Program-made: the position numbers and the translations under genes
Notes under the pieces: generated by a model
The model's database searches: none
What the model was told of the DNA's origin: nothing
What the model saw: the letters and a program-made list of their open reading frames with translations, nothing else
Source of the DNA: Kryptolebias marmoratus
Lineage: Eukaryota; Chordata; Actinopteri; Cyprinodontiformes; Rivulidae
DNA length: 64,000 bases
Assembly (NCBI RefSeq): GCF_001649575.2
Contig: NC_051445.1
Span: 27,391,088-27,455,087 of the forward strand
Reading direction: 5' to 3'
Part shown: piece by piece, positions 47,836-58,636 of the stretch
How positions within the stretch are numbered: position 1 is the stretch's first letter
Layout: each line of letters opens with the position of its first letter

Positions 47836-48684
47836 TTGAAATACTGACTTTTAATAAAGTATAACAACAAAGTGGCTCAGACTGGAAGCCAAAATTTAAA
47901 ACCAGAAAGGATGAGCGCCCATTAGTGGTGGCTCCAGTACAGTTTTTAATGTACCCCTTCTCTATGTATACAAATAGAACATTTTCCCCACTAAAAATAA
48001 TCTGTGTATCATTAGTTCTTTCCATTTTCAACTGACTATCAAAAATCAAATAATGAAAAAAGGACTGGTTATTTTGTTTTTTGTCTTTTATTATAACATC
48101 AAAAACAAAAAAAACGCCTGGCTTTTCATATTTCACTTTTAGGGTAAGATCGAAAACGAATGTGAAAAAGGGCAAAAAGACAGAATTTGATTTTAATATT
48201 TAATTGGTCGGGTTTATGTGATCAGGAAGTTTGGTAAGGAACGCTAGCAAACAACAAACGTTAGCTTGTTACCAGAGGTGGGGACTCGAGTCACATGACT
48301 TGGACTCGAGTCAGACTCGAGTCGTTAAAATCACAACTTGAGACTTGACTTGAAAAAATGCTCAAAGACTCAGACTTGACTTTGACTTTCATGCCATTGA
48401 CTTGGGACTTGACTCGACTTGAAGCTATTTACTTGAAAAGACTTGATATTTTTTACTCAAAGTCTTAAAATTTAAAACACATTATTTATAAAGTGACGTC
48501 ATTAATTAACTTCACTCATTCCGTATCAATATGCGCAGACCGTCCCTCTGTTTTTCCTCTCTCCTTATGTATGTATGTGTGCGTAGCTGCAGCACAACCA
48601 ATCAAATTAACAGGATTTGGACATTAAAAAAACGCGGCGACGCTACAGAGCTCAGGGAACGAAAGACGAAATAACCGCTCGAAT

Positions 48685-51600
48685 ATGCTTCCGCGAGTAA
48701 TTTCTTTTGGCTACGTAGGTTATGAACTTTCGAATAAAAAACGAACTGCAACTTGTAAAACATGCAAGAAGAGAATATCGGATGGAGATGCCACAACGTC
48801 CAACTTTGTCCGGCATTTGAAGCTTCACAAAGATCGGTAGGTGGCACTTTTCTTTTGCTGTAAGATAGTTGACTTTAGCTGACTTCGTGTTAGCATTTGT
48901 ACTCCGGGTTAAATTGGTGATGATTTACCATAAATCCGGTCCTTCAAATGCTTCCACAAATAATGTGAACCGTGTTAGCTCAGGAGGCCGGTGGATAGTG
49001 AGCGGGGCTCCGGAACAGAAAGCAGATTCTGGACCTGAACTCAGGGAACAGAGTCTCTCTGTCCCATCATAATGATGAGCCGGGTCTAGTATCATCTAAG
49101 GATGGTTGGTGTATTTGAAGACATCTACGTTGGGAAATTATATTGACAATATATTGTTTACTGCAGTCAGTGCATTAAGTCAACTGTTTTTGACTTAATG
49201 CACTGACCGGCGTGACTGTCACATGTCGCACAGAACCCATTTCCAAGTAGTATAGCTTTGCTGGAAAAACAAATTTAAAAAAATCCCGTTTTTTTTTTTT
49301 TTTTGGCCATCTTTCAAAAATTTCTGTAAAAATAAAAATTGTACAATCTCACTGACCCTGAATATAACACTAAGTGGGATAGTTAACTGAGTAAGACATA
49401 AAATAATGAGCTCATTATTTTGTGTTTAGTGATTCTGACCAGCTTGATTCACACAACATGTTTTTATCAATATTGAGATGTGAAATTGGCTGTAGATTTA
49501 ACCCACTTGGCCTGACAGATATTTATTTTACTATCACATCCAAAATCAAAACCACTCCACTTTATTTGCAATGATTTAGATTTTTTCATGTGGTTTATTT
49601 GTTAAAACAGAGCAAATACAGTGACTGTCCCAAATAAATTTTGTGTTTAGAATATCTGGCCCATATTTATGGAGGACTGAAACTAACATACTTAGAAATA
49701 AAAGCAGAAAAATAAATGCACCAGACCTTCCTGAGTTTACTTGTGATAACTTCATATATACTTATTTCATTTTTTGACAACTATGATTGTTGCAGTGTTA
49801 ATGTTTATTTATGATTAGAAGGAAGTCAAATGTAATTCATGAATGGCTGTAATTTATTTTCTGACATCTGTTTACTTCTGACAGATTTGAAGAATACCAG
49901 ATGAATAAGAGGATCACAAATGAACCTCAACAGCCTTCCATATCACAATTTCTGGACACTCGTGCTGGGCAGTACAGTATGAATCATCCACAGCAGAAAG
50001 CCATTACAAATGCCTTACTACGTGACTTAATTATTGGTTGTAATCTGCCCCTGTCTATTGTGGAAAACAAGAGTTTTCGACACTTTCTGACAGTAGTCGA
50101 CAGCAAATACAGCCCAATATGTCGCAGAACAATGACATCAAAAATAGAAGATCTTGCTGCTGAGAAACATTTGATGTTAAAAACCCAGCTGAGCCAGACT
50201 GATCATGTTTCAGTAACAGTGGACATTTGGTCAGACCGAAAGATGAGGGGTTTCCTTGGCATCACTGTGCACTGGATACAAAAAGAAATTGAGAGGCTCG
50301 AGGTAAAATCAAAACTGTTGGCCTTTGAGCGCTTCAAAGGCTCGCACACAGGTGAAAGAATCTGTGAAAAGTTTGAAGCTGTATGCGATGAATACAACAT
50401 CAAAGATAAGCTAGATTACATTATAAGTGACAATGCTGCCAATATGCGAAAAGCATTCACTGTATGCTTTCCCTCTGAGCAAGGTGAGGAACCTGATGAT
50501 AATCATCATCTTGACGACCCAGAGCTCTGGCATGACTTACCCTTGGAAGATCAGGAAACAGTCGGTGCTTCTTTGGGAAAGAAACATCGCCTGCAATGTT
50601 TTGCTCACACACTTCAGCTGGTGGTGAGAGATGGCCTGACAGAGACCAAAGTGGCATCTCCTGCCCTTTCAAAGCTATCTAAGCTCAGCTCACTACTGCA
50701 CACAAGCACAACATTGAAAGATGTGTTTGAAACTGAATTTGGTGAACGGAAAAGCATCCCTGCTTCTGTAATCACAAGATGGAATTCAACAGTGAGACAA
50801 GTGAAGGCGGTTCTTCAATGTGAACATCTAAAACTCTGTGCTGTTCTTGAAAAGGCTGGGCACAAGAAGTTGTTATTCACAATACGAGAGTGGAACTTGT
50901 TGAAGGAGATGGTGGACATCTTGAAACCGTTTGAAGAAGCAACTGATTTGACACAAGGTGAGAAAATAGTCACGATTAGTGCTGTTTTTCCATCTGTGCT
51001 GTCCCTCAATCACCACCTTGAGAAACTGAAGCCGCAAGTCCGTTTCCTGAATGGTCTGGTCAGCAGTCTCCAGGCATCTTTGAACAAAAGATTTCTTGGA
51101 ATTTTTATCAGTGTGCAAATGGCAAGAGCAGAAGAAGGGATCACTGCACCCTTTTCAGATCCAGTGTACCTCAAAGCAGCTGCTTTGGATCCAGCGTTTT
51201 CTCTGTTGTGGGTGGAACACCATGTGTTGGGCAGTCAGGACATGAAGACAGAAGTGACACAAAAAGTTAAAGGTAAAGACTGTATTTGGTGTTCTTTTTC
51301 TGTATTATTTATTTATTGTCTAAAATTCTAATACAGGCTCTTTTGCCGCTGTTACTTGGATGTTTTCTCAGATCTGATCCTGGAAAATGCTGCAGATCCT
51401 GCAAAGTCGGAGCAACACGTGACTCCTGGTGATAAAGATCAAAAGGACTGTGAAGATGGAGGACTGTTTGCTGCTTATTGTAAGAGGCAGAAGAAGGATG
51501 TCCAGACAAGTCCAGCACTACAGCTAAGTCATTACCTCCATATTGCTGATGGACAGAACGCCCTCTTGTTCTGGGCAATGAACATGCACACTCTTCCTTC

Positions 51601-51760
51601 ACTGTTTAATGTGGCCACCAGAGTTTTGGCAGTGCCTGCTTGCAGTGCTCCAGTGGAGCGCGTCTTCAGCTATGGTGGCATCATTTTACGCCCTCATCGT
51701 GCACAAATGACAGACAGACTTTTGGCCAGTTTGGTCTTTTGCAAATGCAATGCAGAATAG
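48685..51760 (+). CDS. hAT transposase with BED zinc finger (three exons, 642 aa)
   Basis: Exons 48685-48836, 49885-51272 and 51372-51760 join in frame into 1929 nt. The first ends at GTAGGTGG, the second starts after TTCTGACAG and ends at GTAAAGAC, the third starts after TTTTCTCAG. Exon 1 encodes a BED finger: C24, C27, H44 and H48 in TCKTCKKRISDGD and FVRHLKLHK. Acidic residues consistent with the hAT DDE triad are D164 (VTVDIWSD), D233 (YIISDNAANM) and E609 (CSAPVERVFSYGG). The last lies in the C-terminal dimerisation domain. RWNST (residues about 338-342) and a CxxH-like QCFAHTLQLVV block are also typical. The start is the first ATG of the BED exon; an upstream start is possible. Length and domains are complete for the family. 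It may be a functional transposase, though activity cannot be told from sequence. Confidence 0.93.
49166..49207. repeat. Perfect 18-bp hairpin in hAT intron 1
   Basis: GTCAGTGCATTAAGTCAA, a 6-nt loop CTGTTT, then the exact reverse complement. It lies between exons 1 and 2 of the transposase. Confidence 0.9.
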
Positions 51761-51990
51761 TTAACTGAAATACAGTATCCTCAATTGCAGATTTCTGTTA
51801 ATTGTTCAGTTGATATATTTGTTTTGTTTCTTGTGTCACTCAAACATGGACACATAAAAATACATGTTCACTCAGTGACCAGGTCAGAGAAAAGAGGAAA
51901 AAACTGCTGTTATGGTTCTTTGTATTGTGCTGTGGAAATGTCAGCATTTTCGTCTTTTTTTATTGAATATCAAGTTTAACAGAACTGCGC

Positions 51991-51996
51991 AATAAA
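51991..51996 (+). terminator. Poly(A) signal of the hAT transposase
   Basis: AATAAA lies 231 bp after the stop codon and before the right subterminal repeats, so the transcript would end inside the element. Confidence 0.6.
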
Positions 51997-52139
51997 GAGG
52001 TCCAATTTAAAAATGTTTTTTATATTTTGTGTTCAGCTGCACATGTTCTATCATTTGAGATAAATACAGATTTAAAAAAGAACAAATGGTCTATTATTTG
52101 AATTTTATGTATAATTGCAAATTATAAAAAAATAAATAA

Positions 52140-52325
52140 ATAAAAACGACTCGAAATGACTTGAAATTAAAGGTTCCTGACTTGAGACTTGACTTGACTT
52201 TTGCATTTCTTGACTTGAGACTTGACTTGACTTGACCGTTTTTACTTGAGACTTGACTCGGACTTGAGGACAGAGACTTGAGACTTACTTGAGACTTGCA
52301 ACACAGTGACTTGGTCACACCTCTG
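52140..52325 (+). repeat. hAT right subterminal ACTTGA array
   Basis: Many copies of GACTTGAGACTTGACTTG-type words occur between 52145 and 52295. A similar array lies at 48290-48460 near the left end in the same strand sense. Such arrays are likely transposase binding sites, by analogy with other hAT elements. Confidence 0.8.
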
Positions 52326-52465
52326 CTTGTTACCCACAGACATGTATACGTATTGATGTCCATGTTGTTACTGGCCACCATAGACATTATTTATGTAGAC
52401 ACCTCAAAGAATGGCGTTGTCTGTTGGAGCTGATGTGTCAGCGTGGCCACCATCTTGGCTGGGTC

Positions 52466-52769
52466 CTGCAAATGCCCCACAGTTCATTTCTTTGTACCGA
52501 GGAAGCTGTGTGTCCAACTAAAACAGTCAGAACTCTCTGAATCTTTACCTGATTTTCATACAGTTTGGTTTGTTACAAACAGCAGAGATGTAATTATGAT
52601 ACAGGATGCTTTCACATATTAAAAATACATGATATCATGCTAAAATATTTTGTTTTATGCTCTTTAACGAAGACAGACATATAGTATGGCATATTAATAA
52701 ATGTATATTTTAATACATTTCATAGTTAAATAAAGAAACAAGTTTGACTGTTCATTTTAATTTATTTCA

Positions 52770-52803
<34 letters not shown>

Positions 52804-53400
52804 ATCCTGAGCCTTCTGTATACACAACATCAAAGGTCTCAGTATCCCACAGTGTATTGTAATACACAATACATCATTGATTCCTAAACATGCAGAAAGA
52901 ACTAACAGGTAAAAACAGGTGTAATATTAACTTTAGTTTTACATTTGAATCATAGACATTTCTGTTAACATGTACAGTAAAAAAAAACACCTCCTCCTTG
53001 GAGATGAGCTGGAAAGTTGAAGACAAGTGGGGTCACATCATCTTTAAGTCAGGCCCGTTAAAGTCCTCTGGTTTGAAATGTTCACTACAGAGATGAGATG
53101 ACTGTAACAACAAAACCCTGCTTCTTACTACAACTTCCCATTACCTCCTTAAATTTGTGTTACTGGGAAACCTTCCAAATGTGAAAAAAACCAGAAATAG
53201 CTAATGAGAGAGGTTCCTCCTCTTAGCATTTCGCTGTTTGCCAAATAACGTTAGCTCGATGACATATTATAATAAATGGCCAAATAACCAAAATTATTGT
53301 TCAGTCTTACTTGTGAAAGGTAATCCGACATGATATAAAATCCGGCTGCTCGCTCTGTGGTTACTCCTGTTGGTTCTTAGAAAGAGGAGAGAAAGAGGAG
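52466..53400. other. Spacer of the inverted-repeat structure, nothing recognised
   Basis: AT-rich sequence between the two arms, with (CT)n/(CA)n at 52770-52803. No protein similarity found. Confidence 0.5.
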
Positions 53401-53600
53401 AGATCCACCAACATGGCGGCGACGGCGGATGTGCTCCAGCACGTAATGAGGCGTCTACATATTTATGTTTGTTCAATATCGATCAGTCAGGACCGGATAA
53501 TCCAGTCAGCCATGGAGACTTACGTATTGTTTCGAGGCTCAAACCGCTGTTAAACGAGTCCTCCATCAGTGGTTCTAGCGCTGCCATAGTATCCACTACC

Positions 53601-54197
53601 TGCCGCTTTTCCACTGGCTCTATTTCAGAAGATCCGCTCTACTCTACTCTGCTCTGCTTGGCTCTATAAAAAATGCATCGCATTTCCACCGGCCAGTTTG
53701 GTCGGTAGCAGAGGAATGCCTCCTGGTGTTGTGGAGGAGCGGCGCGGGGCCATGGAAACAACAGAAGCGCTATGGACAACGTTGGCCCTGTGTTGTTGCT
53801 GTTTTTTAAACTTATGGGGATTCTTCTGAGACTTCAGGAAGAGAAGCACAGTGGAAGAAATGCTCTGGATGCCGCGATTGTTGCGCAGAGTAGGACAGCT
53901 GTTATCCGCTGGAGGTTTCAGGCTTTACAGAGCCTTCAGCTGGGGGACAGATGGCAGAAACGTTGCAGGGTAAGCTAACGCTGTTGTTTATATTCCTTCC
54001 TTCGCTCTTTATGCTTGCATCTGGCCACATCTATGACCAATGAGTGAACAGGAGCTAACCTTGCGCCACCCATGAAGCAGGGCTGGCCCGGCTGGCCCTA
54101 CTCCAAAACAGGGACCAAAAAAATGCCAATGGAAACGCGCGCAAAGCAAGCCGAGTAGAGTGAAGCCGGGACCTTTAGAGTCAGTAGAAAAGGGGCA
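53601..54197 (+). mobile_element. GC-rich nested DNA element, class uncertain
   Basis: The ends TGCCGCTTTTCCACTGGCTC and, inverted, TGCCCCTTTTCTACTGACTC match at 17 of 20 positions. A TAC trinucleotide lies by both ends, one base off on the left, which would suit a 3-bp Harbinger-type duplication. A 68-codon frame at 53772-53978 (MDNVGPVLLLFFKLMGILLR onward) ends at a splice-donor-like GTAAGC and could be a first exon of a lost protein. I do not recognise its family. Confidence 0.55.
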
Positions 54198-54708
54198 TAC
54201 GTTACCTGAACTGCCGCATAGGGCCACTTCCGGGTCACCTAAACCCGACCAAATAAATATTAAAATCAAATTCTGTTCTCCTGCCCGTTTCGTGTTTTTG
54301 ATCTTTGCCTAAAAGTGAAATATGAAAACCCAGGCGTTTTTTTAGTTTTTGGTGTTATAATAAAAAATAAAATAACCAGACCCCTTTTCATTATTTGATT
54401 TTTGATAGTCAATTGAAAACGAAAAGAACGAATGATACACAGATTTAAAATAAAAACACTCTTTAGGTTACTTTTTTATGTGTTTACTTTGGATGATTTA
54501 TGTAGTTCTTCCCTTGTATATACACAAATATGCCTTCTTTCACATGTTTAGCTTCATTTAGTTATTTGAGTCTTAAAGAAAAGTGCCACGTTACACTGAC
54601 TGACAGTGTCACAGCCTGTTAGTAAGTTGGGAGGGTGTATATGTTGGACTCTCATATCAATGGAGCAGCCCCACCTCCCTCGTGCACAAACTCTGGTTCC
54701 AAAAATAT

Positions 54709-55577
54709 TACCGTATTTTCATGACCATAAGGCGCACATAAAAGTCTTAGATTTTCTTCAAAATGTGCGGCGCGCCCTATAGTGCAGTGCGCCCTGTGTG
54801 TGTGTGTTGTTGTTGTAAGGCGGAAGTAGTAGAGAACACCATGAGAACGTCAAGTGTGGGCGTAGATTGTATATACGTAAAAGAACGGGTATGTGCGTTA
54901 TGCAGAGCATCGTTGTTTTAACAACCCTGAAAATGGCAAAGAGACACACTTATAAAGCACAGTTTAAACTGAAGGCCATCAGCTACGCGGAGGAACATGG
55001 AAATCGAGCAGCCGCGAGAGAATTTAAGATTAATGAATCGATGGTTCGCAAGTGGAGGAAGCTGAAAAACGAGCTCCGACAGGTCAAGAAGACGCAGCTG
55101 AGCTTCCGTGGAAATAAGGCGAGGTGGCCCGAGTTGGAGGAAAGACTCCAGCAGTGGATCATCGAGCAAAGAACAAGTGGGAAAAGCGTTTCAACGGTCA
55201 CCATTCGACTAAAAGCAGTAAGGAGGTCCGTCTTGAGGCTTTTGTTTCATGAAACGGTGCCATTTTTCCATCCGGACCAGGACTACAGTAGCGCAGAAAC
55301 TTCCAGCGGATTATAATGAAAAGCTGGTCATCTTCCGCTCCTACTGCAGCAAACACATCATCGAAAAACACATCCAGCCCAACCACATCACTAACATGGT
55401 TGAGGTGCCGCTCACTTTCGACATCCCGGTGAGTCACACCGTGGGCATAGATTGTATATAAAACCCGCGCCCTATAATCAGGTGTGCCTTATGTGTGTGT
55501 TAAATACAGTAATGGCACACAAAAACTGAGACTGCGCCTTTTAGTACGGTGCACCTTATGGTCGTGAAAATACGGTA
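54709..55577 (+). mobile_element. Pogo-type (Tc1/mariner superfamily) deletion derivative
   Basis: The element spans 54711-55575. Its ends are CCGTATTTTCATGACCATAA and the inverted CCGTATTTTCACGACCATAA, flanked by TA on both sides. It carries a shortened transposase and a 20-bp near-perfect internal direct repeat (54856-54875 and 55441-55460). Confidence 0.92.
54933..55435 (+). pseudogene. Truncated pogo-type transposase
   Basis: From ATG 54933 the frame encodes a psq/CENP-B-type HTH (YKAQFKLKAISYAEEHGN, AAAREFKINESMVRKWRKLK). A second DNA-binding half follows (WPELEERLQQWIIEQRTSGK). After IRLKA near 55215 there is a deletion and a frame change. The other frame continues with FSIRTRTTVAQKLPADYNEK and NHITNMVEVPLTFDIP. 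The family's first catalytic Asp (NMDE) reads Val here, and the rest of the DDE domain is missing. It cannot be an active enzyme. It might still bind DNA if expressed. Confidence 0.9.
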
Positions 55578-56824
55578 CATAACAGCCCCTCTAATTATTT
55601 TGCTAATTTGGATTTAATTTTGGACAATGGAAGTCAATGGAGTTACTTTGTACATCTTCATTCATATAAGTAGACTTCATTTATGTCAATAGGATTTTAC
55701 TATCTCCACATACCCCACAAAGTAGGCAAATACGGCACTGACAGTGTGAGCCTCATCTGACACAGGCGTTACTGCACTGTAGTGTAAACAAAGAACATCC
55801 AGTTTACCCTGTGCACAGGTCTAAAGGTATATTTCAGTAATAAGATAGTGGTTTAAAGGACACAAAGACGCAACCTCTCCCCCTCAAAGTCCCATGGGTC
55901 CAACCACTCAGGACTGGACTCCTTCAAAGGTCTGACCTTTGGATCCAGGCACACACAGACCTTCAGCCACCTTCACTCAATGTAGTTCTCCATCTGACCT
56001 TTCCAGGTACCAACCAGGAGGAAAGTCACCAGTTAATTATACATCGCCATCTCTCACATAACACAGAGGTCAAGAAGTATACAATCCAGTAGATTGGCTG
56101 AAGATGAAGAGGTAGACAGGGAGGACAGGGTGAATGAAGTAGGTGTGAAGGACAAAAATGAGCTGTGTCTCCAGGGATTCAGCCCCACCGTTTCACCTAC
56201 TGAAGTTCATTTCATAGCTAACACCACCCCCATCACTAACCTTAGCAGCAGACTGTAGGAGGGCCAATTTCACATTCTCTCATAGACAATTTCACACTGG
56301 AAACCAATGTTGATTTGTGACTCTCCTATACAAAATTGGTCAAATACAATATGTGTTACAGTTCAAATTCATATAGAGCTGTGCCCCTGCTTCTCCCTGG
56401 CAACTAAGACTCCAAACACATCCACTAAATTAACAGTATCAACAAAAGCACTTATTTTATCAACAAATACATTTCTACAATCATTTAGTGACTTGCTTTT
56501 GTGTTTTTTTTACTGAAGAAGAAATGCAAGAATGTTTAGCAAATTTAATTCGAATAAGATATACAGACTACTTACTAACTAATAATGTATTTAATTTTGT
56601 TCTTCTATGTTGGCGTTTCCATCTACAAAGCAAGTAATTAGAGCCGTGAACACAGTAAGTAAAAGTGTGTGAAAAGTCACAGTGATGTCAGACCTTCATC
56701 TTTTACCTGTAGGACTGAAAAAAGGAGAACCATGGTGACAAAACAACAAATCCCACTTCATACCACAAAAAATAAATAAATAAATGCACACACTTAATAT
56801 TAGACATTTACAGACATTGTTTTC
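55578..56824. other. Intron, nothing recognised
   Basis: No gene or repeat family recognised. Confidence 0.5.
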
Positions 56825-56885
56825 TGGACAGCTCTCTTAAGGTTCCCACCACAGCATTTCAATCAGGCTGAGGTGTGGACTTTAA
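56825..56885 (-). pseudogene. Tc1-like transposase C-terminal scrap
   Basis: The complement reads AGCCTGATTGAAATGCTGTG and GTGGGAACCTTAAGAGAGCT, encoding SLIEMLWWEP, the equivalent of the NPIEMLWRDL motif with the third catalytic Glu. Same family as the 45.4-kb fragment. Confidence 0.8.
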
Positions 56886-58073
56886 TGACATGATGGAATC
56901 TGCTGTGTGTCTTCGTACACATGAGGCTAGATTCAAATCATTTTAGAACCAGGTAAAGACCAGATCCTTTTTATGATAAGTAAAACCCTAGAACAAAAAT
57001 AGGGAGGATTTCACTTTTCACATCCCTGTATCTGTCTGTCTAATTGAGCCAACTTACTAAGTTAAAATAGTGTAAATCATTTTTTGGCTTGAGTGTCCTT
57101 AATGTGCTAAGTCTAAAAAATAAATAAATACACATTGGTATAATAAAGCTGAAGTAAGGATGCATGACTTTCCGTATGTTTGTGTATATAAACCCATTCA
57201 TGCATGTGGAGTGCACCACCTGCTACTGTCCCACCTCATTTCCCAACACAAAATGGACTGTAATGAGCTCTGCATGATGATACTGTAGCCTACATGAAAC
57301 TAGTTCAGTAATTACCAACACACACACACACACAAATGCACAAACACTAACGCTGATCCAATCCAACAATGTATTTCAGTTTTGTTCCAGGTCTAAAGCA
57401 AATAACCCATCAGCAGCCGTTTTTTTCCCCTTTAATGGATTTCAAACAGTCCATCTGCGATTGTGCACAAGCCCACTGGTGGCTGTGCTGTGACAAGCCG
57501 CCGGGTGGAACGTCACACCAGGGAGATCCAAACAGTTTGCTGTGGATGCCTGTGACATTCCTTCATCTCCTTTGTCACATTGCTTCTCTCCTCACACATC
57601 ATTATCTCAGCAGCTGCCCTCCCAGCACCAACACAGAAGCTCCCAGAAAATAAACACACATCAGTCCATGTTAGATAGCTGCAGATATACTCATTTGAAC
57701 ACTAAAGTTCTGTTTATGGCGATCTAAACTCACACATTAAAAACTGCTTGGTTGTTTTGATAACTCAATAGATGAGTGACAGCTATTGGGCTAACACTTA
57801 GTCAAAAGCTGAGTCAAAAATGTTTGACAGTCTGCCAATTGAAGTCAGAAGTTGACCAAAGTGAACTAGACTGGACCTCTGCTTCAAGATGTAATAAGCC
57901 AAAGTAAAATGGCAAAAAAACCAACTTATAAGAGGGTCATTATGCTGGTTGGATTTGTTAACCACTAGCTTATAGGAGACAATGAGTTTGGTTTTTCTAA
58001 AATAACATAAGTTGGTGCTAGCTAGCAAATACTAACAATCTTAGCTAGCACAAACCCAACTTGTAAATTTCTA
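56886..58073. other. Intron, no gene recognised
   Basis: A GC-richer patch at 57410-57660 has a 94-codon frame without recognised homology. It has no repeat resemblance and could be regulatory. Confidence 0.45.
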
Positions 58074-58290
58074 ATAACCCAACAATTGGGTTGTTCTTTT
58101 TAACTCAATTTATGAAGAACTCTAATTCAACAAATGATCATTTTAACCTAATTTTTTGGGTTGAAAGTATGCCTCAGTATGCTTGGTCAAACTCGTGACC
58201 CAACCCTGCAGAGTTAAAACTACCCAGGGTTACTTTAGTCCAAATTTGACCCAGTGCTGGGTTATAAATTGGGTTGTTTTTAACCCAGCA
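58074..58290. mobile_element. MITE with AACCCA / TGGGTT ends
   Basis: Starts TAACCCAACAATTGGGTTG and ends AATTGGGTTGTTTTTAACCC, with CCCAGTGCTGGGTTATAAAT inside. Such TGGGTT-rich non-coding MITEs are common in fish genomes. Superfamily not determined. Confidence 0.6.
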
Positions 58291-58545
58291 GTTTGTAGTG
58301 TGCAACAACTAGTGCACATTGAGACCAAGTGACAAGTTGGAAATGACTGCACATACCAGCAATTTTTGATACAAGAAAGAACTGTTAAAACCAAGTTAAG
58401 AAATTAGGTGACAACAGTGAGCAGCAATATGGTTTTATGCTGAAATCAGATGCTTACAGTTCAAAATTTTCTTTCAATATGACTTGTAGTTTTTGACAGT
58501 GACTGTGGCTTATTTTCTACTCCCTGTTGTTGTCCGCCTATCTTA

Positions 58546-58636
58546 TTGACCCTCCTGAAGGTCTCATAACTGAAGAGAGGAAGAGAAGCATTTGTAAGTT
58601 CAGGTCAGTTTGACCCAAAGGCCACAGGAGGCTTAA
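58546..58636 (+). mobile_element. 83-bp MITE flanked by TTGA/TTAA
   Basis: The element 58550-58632 starts CCCTCCTGAAGGTC and ends GGCCACAGGAGGC. The right flank is TTAA and the left flank is TTGA, one change from it. Sister of 32087-32168. Confidence 0.75.

Larger units (their letters stand above)
48265..52333 (+). mobile_element. Complete hAT transposon with perfect 8-bp duplication
   Basis: The element spans 48273-52325 (4053 bp). Its ends are CAGAGGTG and CACCTCTG. The 8-bp CTTGTTAC occurs immediately outside both (48265-48272 and 52326-52333). Tol2 also begins CAGAGGTGT, and the inverted right end here reads CAGAGGTGTGACC. Both ends carry dense ACTTGA/GACTTGA subterminal repeats. Inside is a three-exon transposase with no visible defect and an AATAAA at 51991-51996. 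It lies in the plus orientation inside the 20-kb cdk14 intron, opposite to the host gene. Confidence 0.96.
48001..54443. repeat. Large inverted-repeat structure with nested elements
   Basis: The left arm 48001-48216 (TCTGTGTATCATTAGTTC to GGTCGGGTTTA) is a close reverse complement of 54240-54443. Similarity resumes further in: TTTATGTAGACACCTC (52391-52406) and GGCCACCATCTTGGCTGGGT (52445-52464) mirror 53448-53467 and 53402-53420. The left arm is interrupted by the intact hAT element and the right arm by a GC-rich insert. It is either one palindromic element or two copies inserted head to head. Confidence 0.75.

Noticed and set aside
48869..49072. 67-codon frame in the first intron of the hAT transposase, considered as an extra exon
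   Set aside because: Exon 1 and exon 2 already join in phase and restore the expected HK-to-basic linker; including this frame would add an in-frame stop.
54867..55316. CENP-B-like open frame considered as a domesticated host gene
   Set aside because: It lies within pogo terminal inverted repeats with TA duplications, is truncated and frame-shifted, and has a changed catalytic position.
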